24,356 nucleotides of DNA from Treponema sp. UBA4319. GTDB taxonomy: Bacteria > Spirochaetota > Spirochaetia > Treponematales > Treponemataceae. The notes below the pieces were generated by a model, which was not told where the DNA came from, made no database searches, and saw only the letters and a list, made by a program, of their open reading frames with translations. Both the position numbers and the translations under genes were made by a program. Below are positions 1 through 6,920 of the stretch, piece by piece (the first letter of the stretch is position 1; the number at the start of each line of letters is the position of its first letter). The stretch spans positions 233 to 24,588 of the forward strand of contig DGUD01000079.1 of assembly GCA_002393865.1 (NCBI GenBank), in the 5' to 3' direction.

Positions 1-31
1 CGCCGGAATCAGATGCCATTCCCGCTGCAAA

Positions 32-56
32 CGGAACATAAAACTGATTTCCGTGC
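32..56 (+). promoter_or_regulatory. 25-base element upstream of the hexokinase promoter (copy A)
   Basis: This stretch matches 18761-18785 at 22 of 25 positions, including an unbroken 14-base core AAAACTGATTTCCG. The left end CGGAA and the later TTCCG form a small dyad. The element ends 17 bases before the -35 hexamer, exactly as its partner does upstream of murC. I infer a binding site for a shared activator or repressor. The protein is unknown. Confidence 0.5.
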
Positions 57-73
57 GTTTTCGCTTCTGTCTA

Positions 74-101
74 TTGAAATTTCCGTATTTTGTGCTAAAA
101 T
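74..101 (+). promoter_or_regulatory. Sigma-70 promoter of hexokinase
   Basis: TTGAAA (74-79), a 16-base spacer and TAAAAT (96-101), with TGTGC directly before the -10 box giving an extended -10. Transcription should begin near 108, leaving a leader of about 125 bases before the start codon at 233. A 7-bp inverted repeat, AGCGCAG (104-110) with CTGCGCT (125-131), would lie at the very 5' end of the transcript. Confidence 0.7.
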
Positions 102-232
102 AGAGCGCAGGGTATTTTGTGGGACTGCGCTGCCGTTCCGGGAATGCCGCCTTTGTTCCGCTGCGGGACGGGGCTTATATTTGCGCTGCGGGGAGGTCTC
201 TGCTTTTTCGCCCTGCATGTAAGGAGTTTTTA

Positions 233-1543
233 ATGAATACGGCTGTCGCGGCTTTTTTGGGCAAACATAACTTTCCTGTGCATCAGGATATCAATTCTGT
301 CATCGACGCTCTGCTCTTCGATATGCACGAGGGGCTTTCCGGGCGTCCGGCAGGCGAGGACATGATCCGCACGTTCTGCACCCCGCCGTCAAAGACCGCC
401 GCCAACGAAAGCGTCATCGTCATCGATGCCGGCGGCACGAATTTCCGCTCCTGCCTCGTGACCTTTGACGCAAACTGCAATCCGGTCATCGAATTCATGG
501 AGAAGACAAAGATGCCCGGTATAGAACGGGAGCTGTCCCGCAAGGAGTTCTTTGAGCAGTTTGCGGAGAATCTTGAACATCTTAAGGATAAATCAACTAA
601 CATCGGCTTCTGCTTCTCCTACCCCATGACCATCACCGAGGACGGTGACGGCGTGCTCATCGGCTTCTCCAAGGAAATCAAGGCGCCTGAAGTCGTCGGC
701 TGCCATATCGGCAAGGAGCTTGCGAAGGCGCTCGCCGCGCACGGATGGAAGAACAAGATGCATATCTCGCTGCTCAACGATACGGTCGCCGCGCTGCTTG
801 CGGGCGCCGCTACCGCCGCCAACGGCAAGCGCTATTCCTCTTACGTGGGCTTTATCCTCGGCACGGGCATGAACAGTGCCTACATCCAGCCAGCCGACCC
901 GCGCTATAAGGGGCTCAAGGAGCAGATTATCGTGTGCGAGAGCGGCAAATTCAGTGCCGTCAGCTGCTCGGACTTCGATATCGCCTATGACAAAAAGAGC
1001 ATCAAACCGGGCTCCGGCATCATGGAGAAGCACTGTTCCGGCGCCTATCTGGGGCCGCTGAGCTATGAGGTCATCCATGCTGCCGCCGCAGAAGGTCTGT
1101 TCAGCAAGAAATTCTCCGATTCCCTGCTGCAGCTTGAGGGTCTGACCCAGATAGAGATGGACTCCTTCCTGCATGCCCCCTATAACACCTCGTCGGTGCT
1201 TGGCGCCAAAGCTGCCGCCTGCGCGGACGATGAGGATTACGGGCGCCTCTTTGAGCTGCTCGATGCCGTGGTGGAGCGCACCGCACGGATGGCCGCCGCG
1301 CTGCTTGCCGCCGCCGTTATCAAGAGCGGGAAGGGCACCTGCGCGAACCTGCCCGTCTGCCTGCTGTGCGACGGCACTTCGTTCTACAAGACCTATAAGG
1401 TGCGCAGCCGCGTGGAGGCGTATCTTGAGGACGTGCTGGTGCGCCAGCGGGGGCTCTACTACGAGGTCGTCAGCTGCGACAACGACATCACGCTTGGCTC
1501 CGCCATCGGCGGCCTGATAAAAAACCAGGCGCAGCAAAAATAG
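233..1543 (+). CDS. hxk: Hexokinase
   Basis: A 436-residue hexokinase of the eukaryotic-like type also found in treponemes, expected to phosphorylate glucose with ATP in the cytoplasm and feed glycolysis and glycogen synthesis. The phosphate-1 loop DAGGTNFRS starts at residue 65. FCFSYP is the sugar-binding segment. LLNDTVAALLAG carries the likely catalytic base Asp183. GTGMNSAY starts at Gly210, and CDGTSFYK near residue 379 is the C-terminal nucleotide-binding loop. The ATG at 233 was chosen because AAGGAG lies just before it; the frame is open further upstream, but that stretch is the leader and has no Shine-Dalgarno. The gene appears to be monocistronic: the next gene starts 96 bases later behind its own candidate promoter. 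Length is normal for a single-domain hexokinase. Confidence 0.93.
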   Translation: MNTAVAAFLGKHNFPVHQDINSVIDALLFDMHEGLSGRPAGEDMIRTFCTPPSKTAANESVIVIDAGGTNFRSCLVTFDANCNPVIEFMEKTKMPGIERELSRKEFFEQFAENLEHLKDKSTNIGFCFSYPMTITEDGDGVLIGFSKEIKAPEVVGCHIGKELAKALAAHGWKNKMHISLLNDTVAALLAGAATAANGKRYSSYVGFILGTGMNSAYIQPADPRYKGLKEQIIVCESGKFSAVSCSDFDIAYDKKSIKPGSGIMEKHCSGAYLGPLSYEVIHAAAAEGLFSKKFSDSLLQLEGLTQIEMDSFLHAPYNTSSVLGAKAAACADDEDYGRLFELLDAVVERTARMAAALLAAAVIKSGKGTCANLPVCLLCDGTSFYKTYKVRSRVEAYLEDVLVRQRGLYYEVVSCDNDITLGSAIGGLIKNQAQQK

Positions 1544-1550
1544 TCCTTTA

Positions 1551-1574
1551 TTCGTGCTGAAAAGATACCGATAA
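1551..1574 (+). promoter_or_regulatory. Candidate FliA (sigma-28) promoter of the flbB-flgE operon
   Basis: ACCGATAA at 1567-1574 matches 7 of 8 bases of the FliA -10 consensus GCCGATAA. The -35 side, expected about 15 bases upstream, is weak (TTTATTC around 1547-1553, instead of TAAA). It lies 66 bases before the GTG start of flbB. The flagellar cargo and a similar box before flgF make a FliA site plausible, but the poor -35 keeps confidence moderate. Confidence 0.45.
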
Positions 1575-1577
1575 GTA

Positions 1578-1613
1578 AAGTTGACCGTTACTTTTCATTT
1601 TGGCGGTCAACTT
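1578..1613. repeat. 10-bp perfect inverted repeat between hxk and flbB
   Basis: AAGTTGACCG (1578-1587) and CGGTCAACTT (1604-1613) are exact reverse complements around a 16-base loop. No T tract follows on either strand, so it is not a canonical terminator. It sits just downstream of the putative FliA -10 box, inside the predicted flbB leader. It could be an operator or an RNA hairpin. Confidence 0.75.
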
Positions 1614-1639
1614 GAACTGTCTTAGCCAGGAGTTTTGCC

Positions 1640-2272
1640 GTGTCGCATGCCAAAGTTTTAGGTAAGTCTGTCTTGCTTTTGATACTCATAATAATCGTCG
1701 CTTTGTTCGGGGTGATGTGGTTTGACTTTCTCGGACTGATTCAGGCGAAAAAAATAGTCTCTCCTGTCTACAGGCTGGTGGGGCTGCAGCCCCAGACTTC
1801 TGAGGCTCCGTCTTCCCCCGGAAGCCTTGCAGAGGCAGATTTGGACAATGACCGCTTTGCGAAACGGCTTGAGGCGCTGGATGTGCGTGTGGAGGAGCTT
1901 GACAAGCGCGAGTCCGATATCCGTGAGCAGGAGGAGAACAACGCGCAGATAGCGCAGGAGCTGCAGGACAGGCAGACCGCACAGGAAGAGCGCGAAAAAA
2001 CATTCAACAATGAGAAGAAAAAGGCCGATGAAAGAGATAGGAACATTCAGCAGATTGTAGCGAATCTGAACGGTATGCAGCCTGTCAAGGCCGTCGCCAT
2101 CATAGAGCAGATGGATGATCAGGACGTCATAGACGTGCTGCGCTGTGCGGAGAAAGTCGCTGCTGCCGAAGGCACTTCTTCTATGGGGGCGTACTGGTTG
2201 TCCTTGCTGCCAGCTGACAGGGCCGCGGAAATCCAGCGCAAGATGGCCAACAAGCCTACCTCCCTCGATTAG
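1640..2272 (+). CDS. flbB: FlbB, periplasmic flagellar collar protein
   Basis: A 210-residue inner-membrane protein. Residues 9-29 are a single strongly hydrophobic segment, so the rest should face the periplasm. Residues about 70-130 are highly charged and rich in Glu, Gln and Lys, and look coiled-coil. Residues about 137-205 (IQQIVANLNGMQPVKAVAII onward) resemble the MgtE N-terminal helical domain that FlbB carries. In spirochaetes FlbB is a base component of the periplasmic collar around the flagellar motor, and it lies just before fliK in the same operon, as here. The start is a GTG at 1640 with AGGAG (1628-1632) seven bases upstream; no ATG in this frame precedes the membrane segment. 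The assignment rests on architecture and gene order. Confidence 0.8.
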   Translation: MSHAKVLGKSVLLLILIIIVALFGVMWFDFLGLIQAKKIVSPVYRLVGLQPQTSEAPSSPGSLAEADLDNDRFAKRLEALDVRVEELDKRESDIREQEENNAQIAQELQDRQTAQEEREKTFNNEKKKADERDRNIQQIVANLNGMQPVKAVAIIEQMDDQDVIDVLRCAEKVAAAEGTSSMGAYWLSLLPADRAAEIQRKMANKPTSLD

Positions 2273-2319
2273 AAAGATGCCTGACGGTGCTTCTGCGGTG
2301 TTCGTCGCGGAGGTTGCCG

Positions 2320-3771
2320 ATGCAGGCATTGCAAGTACAGTTTTTGAACCCTCAGTCTGTCTCCCCGGAAAAGCCGGAGGCAGCACTAAAGCCGAACAAG
2401 TCTTCAGAATCATCCTTCAAGGCGATGCTTGAGAAGGCGTCCGCTGGCAAAAAATCAGATCAGAAAAAGCCTCAGGCAGCATACGCGGCTGCTGCAAAGG
2501 ACGCGGAAGTCCCCGCCAGCCCCTGTGCTGATGCCGGGAACACGAGTCCGGCGCAGGGGAGCAATGACGCCGCTACGGCCGGGAGTGCCGTCCGGAAAGC
2601 TCCTGCCGGGGACGAGGAGCGTGCGGAGGACGCCGCTCTGCCCGTCGCGGAATATGATGATGCGGAGGCTCCTGAAATAGGGCAGGCCGATGCGCAGCTG
2701 CTTTCTGTGCTGCCTGATGCGGCGCTTGCGGAGGCTGCCCGCCAGTCTGCGGCGGAGACCTACGTCGCGGAGGCAGCGGCTGATGATACGCGCGCCGTAG
2801 AAGGTCTGCTTGCGGAGGACGGCACTGTGGAGGCGGCAGCTCTGATAGCGCAGTCTGGCGTGATGACGGCCGGGCTGCAGCCTGCGGCCGAGCCTGCCGC
2901 AGATAGTGAAAGCGCCCTGCCGGAGGCGGAGGTTGTGGCCGCGCTTTCCTTGACGGAAGACGGCGAGATGCCCGCCGCAGCGCAGGCTCCGCTTGCGCAG
3001 GCAAAGCCTGATGCAAAGGACAGCGCGGCCGTTCCCGCAAAAGATGAGGCAAAGAAGCCCCGCGTCGCAAGGGTGCCTGTCTCTGGTGAGCCTTCAGCGG
3101 AGCCGCGGCAGCTTTTTACGATTGTCGATGAGCGCGGAAAAGACGCAAAGCTTGCGGCGCTTCAGGAGGATTCCTCTGACGCGCTGCTTGTGGATACAGT
3201 CCGGCAGGCTGGCAGCAGCCTTGATGTCACGATGAATCTGGCGCAGGTGGCGGAGCAGGATATCCTTTCCTCGAACAACCAGACTGCGGGCGCTACCGGC
3301 TCCACCTTCCAGGAAATGCTTTCCAACCAGATACAGCAGCAGGCTCCGGAATTCGTCAAGGCCGGAAGCATCATCCTCAAGGACGGCAACAGCGGTACTA
3401 TCAATATGAATTTAAAACCGGAGTCCTTGGGAAATGTAAAGATTAGCTTGCAGCTAACCGATAAGGGTATAGAAGGGCAGATAACAGTCGCGAGCAAGGA
3501 GGCGTTCGAGGCTTTCAAGCAGAACCTTGATACGCTCAAACAGGCCTTCCACCAGAGTGGATTCGATACTGCAAGCTTTAACCTGAATCTTGCCAGCAAC
3601 GCTGACGGCGGGCAGTTCCAGCAGGGACAGCAGCCTGGCGGTCAGTTCTTTGCCAACCGGACATTCGGCAGCTTCGCGCAGGAAGCGGAAGGCAGCGTCT
3701 CTGCCTCCGTGCACGGCGCGGTGAGCGCATACGGCAGCAGCAGCGACCATCATGTTGATGTCGTCGCATAA
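2320..3771 (+). CDS. fliK: Flagellar hook-length control protein FliK
   Basis: A 483-residue FliK, exported molecular ruler that sets hook length and switches export specificity. The N-terminus has a short export-like segment (SSESSFKAMLEKA). Residues about 40-310 are low-complexity, rich in Ala, Glu, Asp and Pro, as FliK linkers are. Residues about 345-427 form the Flg_hook C-terminal domain (MNLKPESLGNVKISLQL, then FKQNLDTLKQAF). I chose the ATG at 2320 because GCGGAGG (2307-2313) lies six bases upstream; a GTG at 2287 is in frame but has no ribosome site. The gene starts 47 bases after flbB and is followed by flgD after 18 bases. The spirochaete homologue has been called tap1 or flbC. Confidence 0.88.
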   Translation: MQALQVQFLNPQSVSPEKPEAALKPNKSSESSFKAMLEKASAGKKSDQKKPQAAYAAAAKDAEVPASPCADAGNTSPAQGSNDAATAGSAVRKAPAGDEERAEDAALPVAEYDDAEAPEIGQADAQLLSVLPDAALAEAARQSAAETYVAEAAADDTRAVEGLLAEDGTVEAAALIAQSGVMTAGLQPAAEPAADSESALPEAEVVAALSLTEDGEMPAAAQAPLAQAKPDAKDSAAVPAKDEAKKPRVARVPVSGEPSAEPRQLFTIVDERGKDAKLAALQEDSSDALLVDTVRQAGSSLDVTMNLAQVAEQDILSSNNQTAGATGSTFQEMLSNQIQQQAPEFVKAGSIILKDGNSGTINMNLKPESLGNVKISLQLTDKGIEGQITVASKEAFEAFKQNLDTLKQAFHQSGFDTASFNLNLASNADGGQFQQGQQPGGQFFANRTFGSFAQEAEGSVSASVHGAVSAYGSSSDHHVDVVA

Positions 3772-3789
3772 CGTACAGAGGAGTATAGA

Positions 3790-4248
3790 ATGGAAATGGA
3801 AAGCGCAGCCTCATTGAATACCACGATGAGCGCTCAGGATCTGGCAAAACTGAACATGGAGGTGGACACGTTCAACAAGTCTATTGCTGTGAACGGCCGC
3901 TCCGTCCATCAGTCTTTGGGGAAAGACGATTTCTTGAAGCTGCTTATCACACAGCTTTCCAACCAGGATCCGACATCTCCCATGGAGGACACTGAATTCA
4001 TAGCCCAGATGGCGCAGTTCAGCTCCTTGGAGCAGATGACGAATATGAACGCCAATTTCGAGAAGATGAACGCCATGCTCAACGCGTCGCAGGCGGTAAA
4101 CACGATTGGCAAGGCTGTTGACATCGACGTCGGCGGGACGCAGGTTACGGGCGTTGTGAACGCGGTGACCTACGGCAGCAACCCGCAGGTCAAGGTCGGC
4201 AACATGTATTATGATATGAAACAGATTACGGCCGTTTACGGCGACTAA
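3790..4248 (+). CDS. flgD: Flagellar hook assembly (capping) protein FlgD
   Basis: A 152-residue FlgD, the scaffold cap needed to polymerise FlgE subunits into the hook. The conserved N-terminal FlgD segment is clear: DDFLKLLITQLSNQDPTSPM, then the QFSSLEQM block. The C-terminal part is a compact beta domain (VGGTQVTGVV...YYDMKQITAVYG), shorter than in enteric FlgD (about 230 residues), apparently lacking most of the inserted FlgD Ig-like domain; short forms are usual in spirochaetes. GAGGAG (3777-3782) is seven bases before the ATG. It lies between fliK and flgE. Confidence 0.92.
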   Translation: MEMESAASLNTTMSAQDLAKLNMEVDTFNKSIAVNGRSVHQSLGKDDFLKLLITQLSNQDPTSPMEDTEFIAQMAQFSSLEQMTNMNANFEKMNAMLNASQAVNTIGKAVDIDVGGTQVTGVVNAVTYGSNPQVKVGNMYYDMKQITAVYGD

Positions 4249-4270
4249 CACTTAAAACGAGGGTAAGTAT

Positions 4271-5662
4271 ATGATGAGATCACTTTATGCCGGCGTAAGC
4301 GGCCTGCAGAATCACCAGACCAGGATGGATGTCATCGGCAACAACATTGCCAACGTCAATACCTATGGCTTCAAACGCGGGCGCGTAGACTTCCAGGATA
4401 TGATAAGCCAGCAGCTGAGCGGCGCCGCGCGCCCCACAGAGGAGGTCGGCGGCGTGAACCCCAAGGAAGTCGGCCTCGGCATGAGCGTTGCTGCGATTGA
4501 CACCATCTTTACGCAGGGAAACCTTCAGTCAACCGGTGTCTCGACAGACATCGCCATTCAGGGCAACGGCTTCTTTGTCATGAAGAACGGCGACCAGACC
4601 TTCTACACCCGTGCCGGTGTATTCGGCGTGGACTGCAACGGAACCCTCGTGAACCCGGCGAACGGCCTGCGTGTGCAGGGCTGGATGGCTGAGGACGTGA
4701 ACGGGCAGCAGGTTCTGCGCACCTCAGGGACTCCCGGCGACCTTACGATTCCGGTGGGGCAGAAAGACCCGCCCAAGGCTACGCAGAACGTCAATTATAT
4801 CTGCAACCTGAACAAGAATACGCCGGAAATCACAGACCCGAACAACCCGAACCAGGTCGCGGAGGGTACGTGGCAGACGGAGGTCGATATCTATGACACC
4901 TACGGTAGCGCGCACAAGCTTCAGATGGATTTCCAGAAAGTTCCGGGAAACCCCAACCAGTGGACTGTCACGGTGAACGTCGATCCGGAGTCAGAGGCCG
5001 GCACGAACACTCGTATTGGCCTTGGGACGACCGATGGCGTCACGAATACCTATACGCTTAATTTTGACAACATGGGGACGCTCCGTTCCGTGACGGACAG
5101 CGCCGGCAACACGACCGCCCCGACCGGCGAGGTTGTCCTGCAGACATCTTTTGATGTGGCGGACAGCAATGCGGACGAAGGCGGCAACCCGTACCGCCAG
5201 ACCTTCAACCTGAATCTGGGCACCATCGGCACCATGAACGGTACGATTACCCAGAGCGCGTCAAAGAGCACCACCAAGGCTAACTATCAGGACGGATACA
5301 AGCTCGGCTACCTTGACAACTTCAAGATCGACCAGAGTGGAACTATCACCGGCGTGTATTCAAACGGTTCCACCCGCACGCTCGGCCAGATTGCGATGGC
5401 AAGCTTTACGAATCAGGGCGGTCTTGAGAAGAAAGGCGAGACTATGTTCGCAGAGTCCATCAACAGCGGCATGGCGAATGTCGGCGAGAGCGGTACGGCC
5501 GGAAAGGGCAAGCTGCTGGCCGGCACGCTGGAAATGTCGAACGTCGATCTTACCGAGCAGCTGACGGATATGATTGTCACGCAGCGTGGCTTTGAGGCAA
5601 ACTCAAAGACCATCCAGACAGGGGATTCAATGCTTGAGACTGTTCTGAGCCTCAAGCGCTGA
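4271..5662 (+). CDS. flgE: Flagellar hook protein FlgE
   Basis: A 463-residue hook subunit. The N-terminal rod/hook motif ([20 protein letters not shown], then [15 protein letters not shown]) and the C-terminal motif ([20 protein letters not shown], then [18 protein letters not shown]) are both complete. Lys165, Cys178 and Asn179 fall exactly at the numbering reported for T. denticola FlgE, where Lys165 and Cys178 of neighbouring subunits form the lysinoalanine cross-link that stiffens the periplasmic hook. A second cysteine is Cys122. GAGGG (4259-4263) precedes the start, which is a double ATG. It is the last gene of the operon: a strong terminator follows within 30 bases, whereas many spirochaetes continue here with flbD, motA and motB. 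Confidence 0.97.
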   Translation: MMRSLYAGVSGLQNHQTRMDVIGNNIANVNTYGFKRGRVDFQDMISQQLSGAARPTEEVGGVNPKEVGLGMSVAAIDTIFTQGNLQSTGVSTDIAIQGNGFFVMKNGDQTFYTRAGVFGVDCNGTLVNPANGLRVQGWMAEDVNGQQVLRTSGTPGDLTIPVGQKDPPKATQNVNYICNLNKNTPEITDPNNPNQVAEGTWQTEVDIYDTYGSAHKLQMDFQKVPGNPNQWTVTVNVDPESEAGTNTRIGLGTTDGVTNTYTLNFDNMGTLRSVTDSAGNTTAPTGEVVLQTSFDVADSNADEGGNPYRQTFNLNLGTIGTMNGTITQSASKSTTKANYQDGYKLGYLDNFKIDQSGTITGVYSNGSTRTLGQIAMASFTNQGGLEKKGETMFAESINSGMANVGESGTAGKGKLLAGTLEMSNVDLTEQLTDMIVTQRGFEANSKTIQTGDSMLETVLSLKR

Positions 5663-5691
5663 AAATAGATCAACTCTAATTAAAAAAACTG

Positions 5692-5724
5692 GCTGTACGG
5701 CGTGACTGCCGTACAGCTTTTTTT
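5692..5724 (+). terminator. Rho-independent terminator after flgE
   Basis: GCTGTACGGC (5692-5701) and GCCGTACAGC (5708-5717) form a perfect 10-bp stem with a 6-base loop, followed by seven T. It ends the flbB-fliK-flgD-flgE operon. Confidence 0.95.
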
Positions 5725-5759
5725 ATTTCAAAAAAATGATAAAAAAATCCATGGAGTGC

Positions 5760-5788
5760 TTGACACAAAGTGCGGAAACGCGTATACT
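5760..5788 (+). promoter_or_regulatory. Strong sigma-70 promoter of tRNA-Phe
   Basis: Consensus TTGACA (5760-5765), a 17-base spacer and TATACT (5783-5788), preceded by A-rich tracts at 5731-5747 that could act as an UP element. The start site should be near 5795, about 15 bases before the mature tRNA. This is the best match to consensus in the window, as expected for a stable-RNA gene. Confidence 0.92.
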
Positions 5789-5809
5789 ACTAACCATCCT
5801 AAGTGATAT

Positions 5810-5882
5810 GCCGGCGTAGCTCAGTTGGTAGAGCGGAGGACTGAAAATCCTTATGTCAACAGTTCGATTCTGTTCGCTGGCA
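5810..5882 (+). tRNA. tRNA-Phe (GAA)
   Basis: A complete 73-base cloverleaf. The acceptor stem is GCCGGCG (5810-5816) with CGCTGGC (5875-5881), one G-U pair. The D stem is GCTC/GAGC. The anticodon stem is GAGGA/TCCTT around loop CTGAAAA with anticodon GAA at 5843-5845. The T stem is AACAG/CTGTT around TTCGATT, and the discriminator base is A. The CCA end is not encoded (TAA follows), so CCA must be added enzymatically. It is a single-gene unit between the flgE terminator and its own terminator. Confidence 0.97.
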
Positions 5883-5885
5883 TAA

Positions 5886-5913
5886 CCCCGATACAATGTA
5901 TCGGGGTTTTTTT
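5886..5913 (+). terminator. Terminator of tRNA-Phe
   Basis: CCCCGATAC (5886-5894), a 3-base loop and GTATCGGGG (5898-5906), then seven T. It begins four bases after the mature tRNA. Confidence 0.95.
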
Positions 5914-5957
5914 GTGCTTGTTTCCGGGAAAGTCCGGGACTTTTAAAAATCCCGCCC

Positions 5958-5986
5958 TTGTTAAAATATCAGCTATGTACTATAAT
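5958..5986 (+). promoter_or_regulatory. Sigma-70 promoter of the ankyrin-murG operon
   Basis: TTGTTA (5958-5963), a 17-base spacer and a perfect TATAAT (5981-5986). Only seven bases separate the -10 box from the ATG at 5994, so the predicted first transcribed base is at or next to the start codon. Confidence 0.85.
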
Positions 5987-5993
5987 AGAATGC

Positions 5994-6920
5994 ATGAGAT
6001 GGTTGATTATTGCGCCTTGTCAGGATCCTGACACTATGGCAGCAGAGAATTTCCTTGCAGGATATAAGGCTGATTATCGCAAGATTTTTATCTACAAAGG
6101 ACTTCCCCACACGGAATTCCTGAAGAACCTGAAGGATGTGCTGCAGGTGACGCACTGCATTATTGTCGGCAGCTCGGATATGCATGGCGTCTCTGATTAT
6201 GCCTTTGTGCTTGGCGTTCTGACGGGGCAGCAGGTGCGGACGTTTATCTATACGGGCGGCGCTTATGAGAAAGATTACGAGGAGCTGGATATCCAGAACC
6301 GTTCCTTCTTCCACTGCTATGATAATCTTTCTGAGATGTTCAACTACATTTCGACCAAATACGAGCAGTACCGGATTGCAGATCTGCAGCATGTGTCGAT
6401 GACCAAGCTGCTTACCCTCGGCATACCGTTTACGAGTGATAGTTTCTCCAAGTACATCGCCAAGGATGATACCGAGAAGTGCCAGCTCTTCCTTGATGCG
6501 GGGATGCTGGCCAATGCCTATACGGCGGAAGGCGTGCCGATGCTTTGCGTGGCGACGCGGAATGACAGCTTTGATAAGGTAAAGTGGCTCCTGGAGAAGG
6601 GCGCCGACATAAACGCTGTCGCCAAAGACCGTGGCTACTCGGCCGTTATGGATGCCGTATGGCGGAAAAATTATGAGATTACCGAGTATCTCATCGACAA
6701 GGGCGCAAGGCTGGATTTTATCAGCTCTGATGGCCAGCCGATTCTTGTGCTTGCCGTCGGCAACGGCAACGTGCGTATTGTCGAGCTGCTGCTGGAGCAC
6801 GGCGCCAATCCCGATATAGAGGATAGCATGGGAATGAGCGCACGCGGATATGCGAATCTGTTCAAGAAGCCTGCCCTGATAGAGCTTATGGAAAAGTATC
6901 CGCCTAAGACTCCTGCATGA
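5994..6920 (+). CDS. Ankyrin-repeat protein with a Rossmann-like N-terminal domain
   Basis: A 308-residue cytoplasmic protein; function unknown. Residues 1-125 start with a buried-strand pattern (RWLIIAP) and contain CIIVGSSDMHGVSDYAFVLG followed by VRTFIY. This alternation suggests an alpha/beta domain resembling the TIR/nucleoside-deoxyribosyltransferase group; that is inference. Residues about 150-300 hold three to four ankyrin repeats (KVKWLLEKGADINAV, ITEYLIDKGARLDF, IVELLLEHGANPDI). The ATG at 5994 keeps the first strand and fits the promoter; it lacks a Shine-Dalgarno. An in-frame ATG at 6036, with AGGA ten bases upstream, is the alternative. The stop overlaps the murG start (ATGA), so it is the first gene of a long operon and is probably co-translated with murG. 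Confidence 0.8.
   Translation: MRWLIIAPCQDPDTMAAENFLAGYKADYRKIFIYKGLPHTEFLKNLKDVLQVTHCIIVGSSDMHGVSDYAFVLGVLTGQQVRTFIYTGGAYEKDYEELDIQNRSFFHCYDNLSEMFNYISTKYEQYRIADLQHVSMTKLLTLGIPFTSDSFSKYIAKDDTEKCQLFLDAGMLANAYTAEGVPMLCVATRNDSFDKVKWLLEKGADINAVAKDRGYSAVMDAVWRKNYEITEYLIDKGARLDFISSDGQPILVLAVGNGNVRIVELLLEHGANPDIEDSMGMSARGYANLFKKPALIELMEKYPPKTPA
6018..6033. repeat. 16-bp perfect palindrome just inside the ankyrin gene
   Basis: TGTCAGGATCCTGACA is its own exact reverse complement. It lies about 25-40 bases downstream of the predicted start of transcription and inside the coding sequence (codons for CQDPD). It could be an operator or a small RNA hairpin between the two possible start codons, or simply coding sequence. 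Confidence 0.7.

Noticed and set aside
593..1537. Long open frame on the minus strand across hexokinase
   Set aside because: It mirrors the codon positions of the hexokinase gene, has no ribosome site, and gives no recognisable domain.
2400..3100. Repetitive Ala/Glu/Pro-rich coding stretch as a foreign insertion or tandem repeat
   Set aside because: The composition is typical of FliK linkers and I found no true tandem unit.
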